The notes beneath the pieces were generated by a model. The model was not told the origin of the DNA. It was given only the letters and a program-made list of their open reading frames with translations, and made no database searches. 29,610 bases of DNA. Source: VRUE01 sp036524775. GTDB lineage: Bacteria > Actinomycetota > Thermoleophilia > Solirubrobacterales > 70-9. Position numbers and translations under genes: made by a program. This document shows positions 9,151 through 16,731 of the stretch, one piece after another. Positions within the stretch are counted from its first letter, which is position 1. Each line of letters starts with the position of its first letter. The stretch lies in the NCBI GenBank assembly GCA_036524775.1, contig DATDBO010000070.1:1-29610 (forward strand), given 5' to 3'.

Positions 9151-10068
9151 TCAGCTCCCCGGTCGCCCTTCCTCCACCCGGGTGCCCAGCACGCGCACGT
9201 AGAACGTCGCGATCGCCAGCACGCAGACGAAGATCAGCACCGAGACGGCGGAGCCGAGCCCCAGGTTGAGCCGTGAGATCAGCTGGTTGAAGCCGAGGAT
9301 CGAGACCGATTCGGTGTCCTGCGCACCGGCGGTCATGATGAAGATCGTGTCGAAGACGCGGAAGGCGTCGAGGGTGCGGAAGAGCAGCGCGACGAGGATC
9401 GCCGGCTTCATCAGCGGCAGGGTGATGCGGGTGAAGCGCTGCCAAGCGGTCGCCCCGTCGACCTTCGCCGCCTCGTAGAGCTGGGTGTCGATCGTCACCA
9501 GCCCGGCCAGCAGCAGCAGCGCCATGAAGGGCGTCGTCTTCCAGACCTCGGCCATGATGATCACGGCGAAGGAGCTGAAGCGCTCGCCGAACCAGTCCAT
9601 TTCGTCGGAGATCAGCGGCAGGTTGTTGACGAAGCCGCTGTCGGGGGCGAAGGCGAACTGCCAGGAGAAGGCCGCGACCACCGTGATGATCCCGTAGGGG
9701 ATCAGGACGGCGGTGCGGATCGCGCCGCGGCCGAAGATCGCCCGGTACATGACCAGCGCGATGATCATCCCCAGCACCAGCTCGATCGAAACCGAGACGA
9801 GGGTGAGGAAGACGGTGTTGAAGACGTCGGTCCACCAGAGGTCGGAGCTGAGCACCGAGGCGTAGTTGTCGAGGCCGACGAAGCCGCCCTCGTCGGGGAA
9901 GCGCAGGTCGATCTGCTGCACCGAGAGGACGACCGCGTAGACGATCGGGTAGGCGGTGACGGCGAGCATCGCGATCACCGCCGGCGCGCAGAGCATCCAG
10001 GCGAGGCGCCGCTCCGAGCGGGTGCGCTCGCTTACCGGCGCCGGGCCCCGCTGTGCGCTCGCCTCCAT
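9151..10068 (-). CDS. sugA: Sugar ABC transporter permease (SugA/MalF type)
   Basis: This is a 305-residue permease with six predicted membrane helices, the first at about 23-43 after a basic N-terminus. The EAA loop reads Tyr-Glu-Ala-Ala-Lys-Val-Asp-Gly-Ala, then Ile-Thr-Leu-Pro-Leu-Met-Lys-Pro, which is diagnostic of MalF-like CUT1 subunits. The ATG at 10068 overlaps the TGA of the binding-protein gene as TGATG, so translation is coupled. It pairs with the SugB-type permease to form the membrane channel. Confidence 0.93.
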   Translation of the reverse strand: MEASAQRGPAPVSERTRSERRLAWMLCAPAVIAMLAVTAYPIVYAVVLSVQQIDLRFPDEGGFVGLDNYASVLSSDLWWTDVFNTVFLTLVSVSIELVLGMIIALVMYRAIFGRGAIRTAVLIPYGIITVVAAFSWQFAFAPDSGFVNNLPLISDEMDWFGERFSSFAVIIMAEVWKTTPFMALLLLAGLVTIDTQLYEAAKVDGATAWQRFTRITLPLMKPAILVALLFRTLDAFRVFDTIFIMTAGAQDTESVSILGFNQLISRLNLGLGSAVSVLIFVCVLAIATFYVRVLGTRVEEGRPGS

Positions 10069-11372
10069 CAGAGCAGCCCTTCCCGGTTGACCGCGTCTTC
10101 GAGGTTCGAGCGCAGCTCCTCGTAGACCGACTGCGCGTCGGCGGGATCGATCTTGCTCGGCGGGTGCAGCGAGCGCTGCACCGCGAGGCTGACGTCCTGG
10201 TAGGCGGCGCTCGCGGGCCGGGGCCCGGCGTCCTCGATCGATTCCCTGACCAGCTCGGCGAAGCCGGGGTAGGCCTCGGTGACCGTCTTGGTCGAGTAGA
10301 GGTCGGAGCGCGAGGGCGGCAGCCCGTCCAGCTTCGTCGCGGTCAGCTGGCTCTGCCCGTTGGCCAGGCAGGCGGCCGCCTCGAAGGCGACGTCCTTGTT
10401 CTCGGAGAAGGCGCTGACCGCGAGGTTGAAGCCGCCCAGCGGGGGTTTGCTCGGCCGGCCGGCGTCGATACCCGGGAAGCGGGCGTAGCCCATTTTCTTG
10501 CCGATCTCGGGCGCTTCGGCCTGGGCGCTGGCGTAGGCGAACGTGTAGTTGGTCATGAAGGCGGAGTCGCCGGCCTCGAAGGCGAGCCGCGAGGTGTCCT
10601 CGGTGGACGTCGAGAGGCCGGTCGGGGCGGCCGAGGAGTTCGCGTAGCGGCCGATCGTCTCCAGCGCCCGCACCGTGGGGCCCTCGGCGAGGTCGACCGT
10701 CTCGGGCCCGGAGAGGAGCTGGGTGCCGGCGCTCTCGATCAGCGCGTTGGCCCAGACCGTGAAGCCCTCGTACCGGTTGGCCTGGACCTGGATCGTGCCG
10801 CCCTCGGCCCGGCCGAGCCGTTCGGCCTGGTCGATCATCTCGTCCCAGGTGCGCGGCGGCTGTTTGACCAGGTCTTTGCGGTACCAGAGCAGCTGCGTGT
10901 TGGTGTTGAACGGCGCGGCGTAGAGCTTGCCCTCGAAGGAGGCGGTCTCGATCACGCCGGGGAAGACGCCTTTGGTGACCTGCTGCTTCAGAGGTCCCGT
11001 CCACTCCTCGACCCAGCCGGCGTTGGCGAACTCGCCGGTCCAGATCACGTCCATGCCGACGATGTCGATCGAGGGGTCGTCGGCGCCGAGCCGACGGACG
11101 AGCTGTTCGCGCTGCTGGCTCGCTTCGGTCGGCAGGAATTCCGGTTCAACCTCGTAGCGGCCTTTCGATTCCTCCGAGCAGCGTTTCGAGACTTCCTCGA
11201 TCGTCCCGCCCGGCTGGATCGCGACGAACCAGGTCAGGGTCGGGGCGCCGGCCTGGGAGTCCTCTCCGCAGCCGCCGGCAACACCGGCCGCGATCGTCGC
11301 CGCGCCGAGGGCCACGAGAGCCGCGATCGCCGTCCGGAGTGTCAATCTCTCGTCCTCCATCGTCCGCCCCAT
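10068..11372 (-). CDS. lpqY: Sugar-binding lipoprotein, LpqY-like
   Basis: This 434-residue extracellular solute-binding protein captures the sugar for the importer. The N-terminus has a hydrophobic signal (about 14-32) and a lipobox Ala-Gly-Gly-Cys with Cys35 as the lipidated residue. As I recall mycobacterial LpqY, it shares several spaced features with this protein: Met-Asp-Val-x-Trp-Thr-x-Glu-Phe-Ala, Tyr-Ala-Ala-Pro-x-x-Thr-Asn-Thr-Gln-Leu-Leu-Trp-Tyr-Arg, Gly-Gly-x-Asn-Leu-Ala-Val and Gly-Leu-Pro. That points to trehalose or a related disaccharide, an inference from family and gene order. Two ATGs are possible (11372 and 11360). Neither has a good Shine-Dalgarno, and both lie in or beside a hairpin. 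Confidence 0.85.
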   Translation of the reverse strand: MGRTMEDERLTLRTAIAALVALGAATIAAGVAGGCGEDSQAGAPTLTWFVAIQPGGTIEEVSKRCSEESKGRYEVEPEFLPTEASQQREQLVRRLGADDPSIDIVGMDVIWTGEFANAGWVEEWTGPLKQQVTKGVFPGVIETASFEGKLYAAPFNTNTQLLWYRKDLVKQPPRTWDEMIDQAERLGRAEGGTIQVQANRYEGFTVWANALIESAGTQLLSGPETVDLAEGPTVRALETIGRYANSSAAPTGLSTSTEDTSRLAFEAGDSAFMTNYTFAYASAQAEAPEIGKKMGYARFPGIDAGRPSKPPLGGFNLAVSAFSENKDVAFEAAACLANGQSQLTATKLDGLPPSRSDLYSTKTVTEAYPGFAELVRESIEDAGPRPASAAYQDVSLAVQRSLHPPSKIDPADAQSVYEELRSNLEDAVNREGLL

Positions 11373-11382
11373 CGGGCGGACG
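11361..11382. promoter_or_regulatory. Perfect 9-bp hairpin enclosing the lpqY start
   Basis: CGTCCGCCC (11361-11369) and GGGCGGACG (11374-11382) are exact inverted repeats separated by CATC. The upstream candidate ATG of the binding-protein gene lies in the loop. The downstream candidate ATG (11360) follows directly after the stem. It could mask initiation in the mRNA or be an operator in the DNA. Which of these applies cannot be told from the sequence. Confidence 0.4.
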
Positions 11383-11510
11383 GATTTCAGGGATGCACAG
11401 GAAATTCCCGGATGTGGCGCTCTCTAAACGAGCGACGAAGGCAGGGGAGACGAGCGGCGGAAGCCACGGAAACCGTTTAAGCGGGCTGCCGGAGCGGGTA
11501 GCGAGAGCGC

Positions 11511-12377
11511 GTGCAGGTGAGAGCCGGCAGGCAGACGCTCGTGACCCTCCTGGCGCTTGGCGGGCTGGTTGCCGTGCTGCTCTACGCGCCGGCGGCGGAG
11601 ACCGCGCCGGGCGAGCTCGCCGACCTGAGCGTCACCAAGAGCGACAGCCCCGACCCGGTCACCATCGGTGCGACGCTGACCTACACGATCCAGGTGGCGA
11701 ACCTGGGGCCCGCCGAGGCGACCGGCGTGACCGTCAGCGATCGCTTGCCCGGTCGCGTCGACTTCCTCTCCGCCACTGTCGCCGGCGGGACCTGTCAACA
11801 CAAAGGGAAAAACGTCAACTGCTCGCTCGGCAGCCTGGCCGCCGACCCCACCAAAGCCAACGCGGCGACGGTGACGATCCAGGTGCGGCCGAAGAAAGTG
11901 GGCACGATCTCCAACACCGCCTCGGTCGACAGCGTCGAGGACGACCCGGTCGCGGTCAACGACCAGGCACAGGCCTCGACCACGGTGACCGCGCCGCCGC
12001 TGCCGGCGACCTGCCGCGGCATCCAGGCCACCCTCACCGGCACGCGGAAATCGGACCGCCTGGTCGGCACCGCCGGACCTGACGTGATCGCCGGCCTCGA
12101 GGGCAACGACGCGGTCTTCGGCCTCTCCGGCCGCGACCTGATCTGCACCGGCAGCGGCAACGATCGCGCCGGCGCCGGGCCGGCCGCCGATCGGGTCTTC
12201 GGCGGCGTCGGGGCGGATCGACTGAACGGTGGCCCCGGTCCCGATCTGGTCGCCGGCAACCCCGGTGGCGACATCCTCTTCGGCAATCGCGGCAACGACC
12301 GCCTGCGCGGCGGGCGCGGCTCGGACCTCTGCTTTGGCGGCGCCGGCTTCGACCGCGTCCGCGGCTGCGGTCGCTGA
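11511..12377 (+). CDS. Exported DUF11 plus RTX-repeat protein
   Basis: This is a 288-residue secreted protein. Residues about 8-27 are a signal peptide or anchor. Residues about 36-155 form one DUF11 beta-sandwich, starting with Ala-Asp-Leu-Ser-Val-Thr-Lys and carrying the typical Gly-x-x-Leu-Thr-Tyr-Thr-Ile, Asn-Leu-Gly-Pro and Asn-Thr-Ala-Ser-Val stretches. Residues about 165-288 contain roughly nine short Gly-Gly-x-Gly-x-Asp-type RTX repeats that bind calcium and form a beta roll, with a Cys near each end. No enzyme domain is seen, so a surface, matrix or adhesive role is inferred. The start is a GTG at 11511 with only a distant GGAG. It is divergent from lpqY across a 138-base gap. Confidence 0.8.
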   Translation: MQVRAGRQTLVTLLALGGLVAVLLYAPAAETAPGELADLSVTKSDSPDPVTIGATLTYTIQVANLGPAEATGVTVSDRLPGRVDFLSATVAGGTCQHKGKNVNCSLGSLAADPTKANAATVTIQVRPKKVGTISNTASVDSVEDDPVAVNDQAQASTTVTAPPLPATCRGIQATLTGTRKSDRLVGTAGPDVIAGLEGNDAVFGLSGRDLICTGSGNDRAGAGPAADRVFGGVGADRLNGGPGPDLVAGNPGGDILFGNRGNDRLRGGRGSDLCFGGAGFDRVRGCGR

Positions 12378-12395
12378 GCGGCGGGCTCAGTTTCG

Positions 12396-12409
12396 GCGGG
12401 CCGGCCCGC
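12396..12409. terminator. GC-rich palindrome after the RTX gene (weak terminator candidate)
   Basis: A perfect 14-base palindrome, GCGGGCCGGCCCGC, lies 19 bases after the stop codon. As RNA it gives a 5-bp stem with a CCGG loop. No T-tract follows, so the call is tentative. Nothing else stands out in the 78-base gap. Confidence 0.25.
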
Positions 12410-12455
12410 GGGTAGATAGGCCGCGGAATACCGTCAACGGGGAAAGAGGTTGCCC

Positions 12456-12734
12456 ATGGGGATCATCGGTTGGATCGTGCTCGGCCTACTCGCGGGAGCG
12501 ATCGCGAAGCTGATCATGCCCGGCGAGGACCCCGGCGGCCTCATCGTCACCACCCTGATCGGGATCGCGGGCGCGCTCCTCGGCGGCTTCATCGCCAGCG
12601 CGCTCGACATCGGCGACATCGACGAGTTCTTCGACGTCGGCACCTGGCTGATCGCGATCGCCGGCTCGCTGCTGCTGCTCTTCATCTACCGCCTGATCGC
12701 CGGCGACCGAAGCCACCACGGCGCCTACCGCTGA
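12456..12734 (+). CDS. GlsB/YeaQ/YmgE-family membrane protein
   Basis: This is a 92-residue protein of the transglycosylase-associated / GlsB stress-response family. Three membrane segments are clear: about 2-20 (Ile-Gly-Trp-Ile-Val-Leu-Gly-Leu-Leu-Ala-Gly), 28-47 with the family's Gly-Ile-Ala-Gly-Ala-Leu-Leu-Gly-Gly, and 65-83. The ATG at 12456 is preferred over a TTG two codons earlier because AAAGAGG sits at the right distance. Family members are small membrane proteins tied to envelope or general stress; the exact job is unknown. It converges on purL with a 10-base gap. Confidence 0.88.
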   Translation: MGIIGWIVLGLLAGAIAKLIMPGEDPGGLIVTTLIGIAGALLGGFIASALDIGDIDEFFDVGTWLIAIAGSLLLLFIYRLIAGDRSHHGAYR

Positions 12735-12744
12735 CCAGGAGGGA

Positions 12745-14937
12745 CTAGGCGCTGAGCGAACGCCAGGCTCGCTCAGCGTCGGCTAGCCCGACCGCGATGC
12801 TGCGGTCGCCGGCGGCGATCTCGATCGCCTCGCCCCCGACCGTACCCAGATAGAGGACGGCGACGCCGTCGCCCGCCAGTGATTCGAGCTTCTCGCGCTC
12901 GCCGCTGACGACGAACCCGCCGGATCCCTCGCCGAACAGCGCCTCCTCGGGCGAGCAGCCGCGCTCGCGCAGGTGCTGGAGGTCGACCCGGCAGCCGAGG
13001 CCCGCGCCGATCGCGCACTCGGCCAGAGCACAGGCGAGGCCGCCGCCGCTTACGTCGTGGGCTGAGACGACTTTGCCGGCGCGGACCGCCTCGCGCACCC
13101 TCGCGCAGGCGGCGGCGACCGCGCCGACGTCGGGCTGGGGCAGGCCGGGACCGAGCTCGCCGCGCAGCTTTGCCGGCTCCGAGCCCTGCAGCGAGGGCTC
13201 GAAGGGCCCGACCAGGGCGATCGCGTCGTCCGCGCGGGCGAAGGCGCTCGGCGCCGCCAGGCGCGGGTCGGGCAGCTCGCCGACCATGCCGACCACCGGG
13301 GTGGGGTAGATCGGGCCTTCCGGCCCCTCGTTGTAGAGGGAGACGTTGCCGCCGACGACCGGCACGCCGAGCGCCTCGCAGGCGTCGGCCAAGCCTTGCA
13401 CCGAGCGGTCGAGCTGCCAGGCGGGCGCCGGCTTCTCCGGGTTGCCGAAGTTGAGGCAGTTGGTCAGGCCGAGCGGCTCCGCCCCGACGCAGGCGAGGTT
13501 CTGGGCGCACTCGAGCACCGCCTCGACCGTGCCCGCGTAGGGGTCGCAGGCGACCCGCCGGCCGTTGCCGTCGATCGCGATCGCGATCGCGCTGTCGGCC
13601 TCGGGGATCGCCAGCACCGCCGCGTCGGCGCTCTCCGGACGACGCGCCGTGCGCGAGCCGACGATCGAGTCGTACTGCTCGAAGAGCGGGCGCTTGGAGG
13701 CGACGCTGGGCGAGGCGAGCAGGGCGAGCAGCGTCTCCTCGGCGGAGGCGTCGGCGGCGAGCGTCGCCCGGTTGCCGTAGATCCAGCCCTCCGGCTCCTC
13801 CGGCTCGAGGTCGTAGAGCGGGCAGCCGTCGACCAGCGCCTCGACCGGCATCTCGCCCACCACCTCACCGTCGCGCAGCACCCGCACCTGGCCGTGGTCG
13901 GCGACGGCACCGATCTCCGCCGCCCCGGTCTGCCATTTCTCGCAGACCGCGATCACCTCGTCGACCTTGGCCGGCTCGACCACGGCGAGCATCCGCTCCT
14001 GCGACTCGGAGACCATGATCTCGAAGGGCTCCATGTCGGCCTCGCGAAGCGGCACCCGCGCCACGTCGATCTCGATCCCGACCCCGCCGGCCGAGGCCAT
14101 CTCGCTCGCCGAGGAGGTGAGGCCGGCGGCGCCGAGGTCCTGCAGCGAGACCAACAGCCCCTTGCCGAGCAGCTCGAGGCAGCACTCGAGCAGCTTCGAC
14201 TCCTCGAAGGGATCGCCGATCTGCACGGTCGGCCGCTTCGCGTCGTCGCCGTCGCCGAGCTCGGCCGAGGCGAGCACCGAGGCGCCGCCGATCCCGTCGC
14301 GCCCGGTCGAGGCGCCCATCAGCACGACCGCGTTGCCGACCCCGGCGGCCGCCGCGCGCACCATCTCCTCCTGCCTGGCCAGGCCGACGCACATCGCGTT
14401 GACCAGGCAGTTGTGCTCGTAGGGGGCCTCGAAGTAGATCTCGCCGCCGACCGTCGGCACGCCGATCGAGTTGCCGTAGTGGCCGATGCCGCGCACGGCG
14501 CCGTCGAGCAGCCGGCGCGAGCGCGCCGAGTCGAGCTCGCCGAAGCGCAGCGAGTCGAGGATTGCGATCGGCCGCGCGCCGAGCGCGAAGACGTCGCGCA
14601 GGATGCCGCCGACCCCCGTCGCCGCTCCCTCGAAGGGTTCCACGGCGCTGGGGTGGTTGTGCGACTCGACCTTGAAGGCGACCGCCCAGCCCTCGCCGAT
14701 GCTCACGGCGCCGGCGTTCTCGCCCGGGCCCATCACGACCCGCTCGCCCTCGGTCGGCAGCCGGCGCAGCAGCTTGCGCGAGTGCTTGTAGGCGCAGTGC
14801 TCGGACCAGAGCAGGCTGAACATCGCCAGCTCGACCCCGTTCGGCTCGCGGCCGAGCTTCTCGCAGATCAGCTCGAACTCGGAATCGGTCAGGCCGAGCT
14901 CGCGGTGGGGGGAGCTGCTCGCCGCCGGGGCGCTCAC
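12745..14937 (-). CDS. purL: FGAM synthetase large subunit PurL
   Basis: PurL is the ATP-dependent synthetase of the PurSQL complex, which converts FGAR to FGAM using ammonia from PurQ. The 730 residues are the normal size of the small, Gram-positive-type PurL. Conserved stretches include Trp-Ser-Glu-His-Cys-Ala-Tyr-Lys-His-Ser (44-53), Glu-Ser-His-Asn-His-Pro-Ser (91-97), and a Gly-rich Gly-Ala-Ala-Thr-Gly-Val-Gly-Gly stretch just after it. The ATG at 14937 overlaps the purQ stop by four bases (ATGA). It ends with TAG. It is the last gene of purC-purS-purQ-purL. Confidence 0.98.
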   Translation of the reverse strand: MSAPAASSSPHRELGLTDSEFELICEKLGREPNGVELAMFSLLWSEHCAYKHSRKLLRRLPTEGERVVMGPGENAGAVSIGEGWAVAFKVESHNHPSAVEPFEGAATGVGGILRDVFALGARPIAILDSLRFGELDSARSRRLLDGAVRGIGHYGNSIGVPTVGGEIYFEAPYEHNCLVNAMCVGLARQEEMVRAAAAGVGNAVVLMGASTGRDGIGGASVLASAELGDGDDAKRPTVQIGDPFEESKLLECCLELLGKGLLVSLQDLGAAGLTSSASEMASAGGVGIEIDVARVPLREADMEPFEIMVSESQERMLAVVEPAKVDEVIAVCEKWQTGAAEIGAVADHGQVRVLRDGEVVGEMPVEALVDGCPLYDLEPEEPEGWIYGNRATLAADASAEETLLALLASPSVASKRPLFEQYDSIVGSRTARRPESADAAVLAIPEADSAIAIAIDGNGRRVACDPYAGTVEAVLECAQNLACVGAEPLGLTNCLNFGNPEKPAPAWQLDRSVQGLADACEALGVPVVGGNVSLYNEGPEGPIYPTPVVGMVGELPDPRLAAPSAFARADDAIALVGPFEPSLQGSEPAKLRGELGPGLPQPDVGAVAAACARVREAVRAGKVVSAHDVSGGGLACALAECAIGAGLGCRVDLQHLRERGCSPEEALFGEGSGGFVVSGEREKLESLAGDGVAVLYLGTVGGEAIEIAAGDRSIAVGLADAERAWRSLSA

Positions 14938-15566
14938 GTCCGCGCCCCCGCGACCGCCTCGAAGACCTTCAGTCCATCGGTCGATCCCGTCATCGCGTCG
15001 ACGGCGTGCTCAGGGTGCGGCATCAGGCCGAGCACGTTGCCCGCCGCGTTGCGCACGCCGGCGATCTCGCGGGCCGAGCCGTTGAAGTTGTCGCCCGGCG
15101 CGTAGCGGTAGGCCACCTGGCCGCCCGCCTCGAGCTCGTCGAGCATCTCCTCCGGCGCCCAGTAGCGCCCTTCGCCGTGCTTGGCCGGGATCGAGAGCCG
15201 CTCGTCGCCCTGGCCGACCAGCTCGACCTGGCGGCAGGTGAACCGCATGCTCTCGTTGCGCAGCAGCGCGCCCGGCAGCAGGTCGGCTTCGCAGAGCACC
15301 TGGAAGCCGTTGCAGATGCCCAGCACCGGGCCGCCCGCCGCGGCGAGCTCGGCGACCGCCTCCATCGCCGGCGAGAAGCGCGCGATCGCCCCGGCCCGCA
15401 GGTAGTCGCCGTAGGAGAAGCCGCCGGGGACGACGACCGCGTCGAGGTCGTCGAGGTCGCGATCCTCGTGCCAGACCAGCCGCGCCTCGCCGCCGGCCAG
15501 CTCGCAGGCGTGCAGGGCGTCCCGCTCGTCGCAAGAGCCAGGAAATTGAAGAACACCCCAGCGCAT
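14934..15566 (-). CDS. purQ: FGAM synthetase glutaminase subunit PurQ
   Basis: PurQ hydrolyses glutamine to feed ammonia to PurL. This 210-residue class I glutamine amidotransferase has Cys85 in Gly-Ile-Cys-Asn-Gly-Phe-Gln, and His184 and Glu186 in Met-Pro-His-Pro-Glu, giving the full catalytic triad. Pro-Gly-Gly-Phe-Ser-Tyr-Gly-Asp-Tyr-Leu-Arg (47-57) is the family's oxyanion and interface stretch. Its start overlaps the purS stop by one base, and its end overlaps purL by four, so the three subunits are made in a coupled way. Confidence 0.98.
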   Translation of the reverse strand: MRWGVLQFPGSCDERDALHACELAGGEARLVWHEDRDLDDLDAVVVPGGFSYGDYLRAGAIARFSPAMEAVAELAAAGGPVLGICNGFQVLCEADLLPGALLRNESMRFTCRQVELVGQGDERLSIPAKHGEGRYWAPEEMLDELEAGGQVAYRYAPGDNFNGSAREIAGVRNAAGNVLGLMPHPEHAVDAMTGSTDGLKVFEAVAGART

Positions 15567-15799
15567 CAGGCGCCGTCGATGCTCTCTATCTCGTAGTCCT
15601 CGATCAGTGGGTTGGCGAGCAGCTTCTCGCAGAGCTCCGGCAACGCATCCGGTTGATCCGTCTCCAGCTCGACCATCCGCCCGACCCGCACCTGCTCGAC
15701 CCCCTCGAAGCCGAGCGCCGGCAGCGCCCGCTCGACCGCCTTGCCCTGCGGGTCGAGGATGCCCTCCTTGGGACGGATCAGGACCCGCGCCTTCGCCAT
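15566..15799 (-). CDS. purS: FGAM synthetase small subunit PurS
   Basis: PurS is the small dimeric subunit that docks PurQ to PurL. At 77 residues it is the usual size (about 80). It shows the strand Ala-Arg-Val-Leu-Ile-Arg-Pro-Lys-Glu-Gly-Ile-Leu-Asp-Pro-Gln-Gly-Lys at its start. The family's Val-Glu-Arg-Ala-Leu-x-x-Leu-Gly-Phe follows, then a Leu-Ala-Asn-Pro-Leu-Ile-Glu-Asp-Tyr-Glu end. It lies 16 bases after purC and overlaps purQ by one base. Confidence 0.96.
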   Translation of the reverse strand: MAKARVLIRPKEGILDPQGKAVERALPALGFEGVEQVRVGRMVELETDQPDALPELCEKLLANPLIEDYEIESIDGA

Positions 15800-15815
15800 C
15801 AGCGCGCCCTCCGCA

Positions 15816-16664
15816 CTAGAAGGAGCGCTCCGTGACGCGCTCGTAGGCCTCGACGTACTTGGCCCGCGTCTGCTCGACCACGTCGGCGGGCAGCTCCGGC
15901 GCCGGCGGCTTGCGGTCCCAGCCGGCCCCCGTCGCCCAGTCGCGCACGAACTGCTTGTCGAAGGAGGGCTGGGTCTTGCCGGGTTCGTAGCGGTCGGCCG
16001 GCCAGAAGCGCGACGAGTCGGGGGTGAGCACCTCGTCGCCGAGGACGATCTCGGCGCCGGCGTGGCTGCCGAACTCGAACTTGGTGTCGGCGAGGACGAT
16101 GCCGCGCTCGGCCGCGTGCGCGGCGCCGCGCTGGTAGACCTCGATCGAGATCCGCCGCAGCTCTTCCATCAGCGCCCGGTCGCCGACGATCTCGGCGGCG
16201 CGGTCGAAGTCGACGTTCTCGTCGTGGTCGCCGATCTCGGCCTTGGTCGCCGGCGTGAAGATCGGCTCGGGCAGCTTGTCTGACTCGCGCAGCCCGCCGG
16301 GCAGCTCGATCCCGCAGACGGCGCCGCCGGCCTCGTATTCCTTCCAGCCCGAGCCGGACAGGTAGCCGCGCACGACGCACTCGACCGGGTACATCTCCAG
16401 GCGCCGCACCCGCATTCCCCGTTCCATCGCCTCCTCGGGCACGTCGGCGGAGAGGAAGTGGCTGGGGACGATGTCGCCGGTCAGCTCGAACCAGAATTCG
16501 GACATCCGGTTGAGCACCTTCCCCTTGTCGGGGATCGGCGTCGGCATCACCACGTCGTAGATCGAGATCCGGTCCGAGGCGACCATCAGGAGGTCGTCGT
16601 CCCACTCGTAGACCTCGCGCACCTTGCCGGACGAATGCAGCTTCAGGTCGGCGACGGCTGGCAT
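15816..16664 (-). CDS. purC: SAICAR synthetase PurC
   Basis: PurC joins aspartate to CAIR using ATP. The 282 residues fit the 240-300 range. The N-terminus carries Ser-Gly-Lys-Val-Arg-Glu-Val-Tyr (12-19), the ATP-binding start typical of PurC. It is followed by Ser-Asp-Arg-Ile-Ser-x-Tyr-Asp-Val and, further on, Glu-Cys-Val-Val-Arg-Gly-Tyr-Leu-Ser-Gly-Ser and Leu-Ala-Asp-Thr-Lys-Phe-Glu-Phe-Gly. The ATG at 16664 is chosen because it fits the family start. Longer readings add a basic, non-homologous tail that runs antisense through the P450 gene. TAGCAT (16672-16677) seven bases upstream may be a -10 for a leaderless mRNA. It heads purC-purS-purQ-purL. Confidence 0.96.
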   Translation of the reverse strand: MPAVADLKLHSSGKVREVYEWDDDLLMVASDRISIYDVVMPTPIPDKGKVLNRMSEFWFELTGDIVPSHFLSADVPEEAMERGMRVRRLEMYPVECVVRGYLSGSGWKEYEAGGAVCGIELPGGLRESDKLPEPIFTPATKAEIGDHDENVDFDRAAEIVGDRALMEELRRISIEVYQRGAAHAAERGIVLADTKFEFGSHAGAEIVLGDEVLTPDSSRFWPADRYEPGKTQPSFDKQFVRDWATGAGWDRKPPAPELPADVVEQTRAKYVEAYERVTERSF

Positions 16665-16731
16665 TAAGCCGATGCTAACCATCGGCGCAGCGGAGCACCC
16701 TCGCCACCGGCGTCTGCGACTCTGTACGGCG

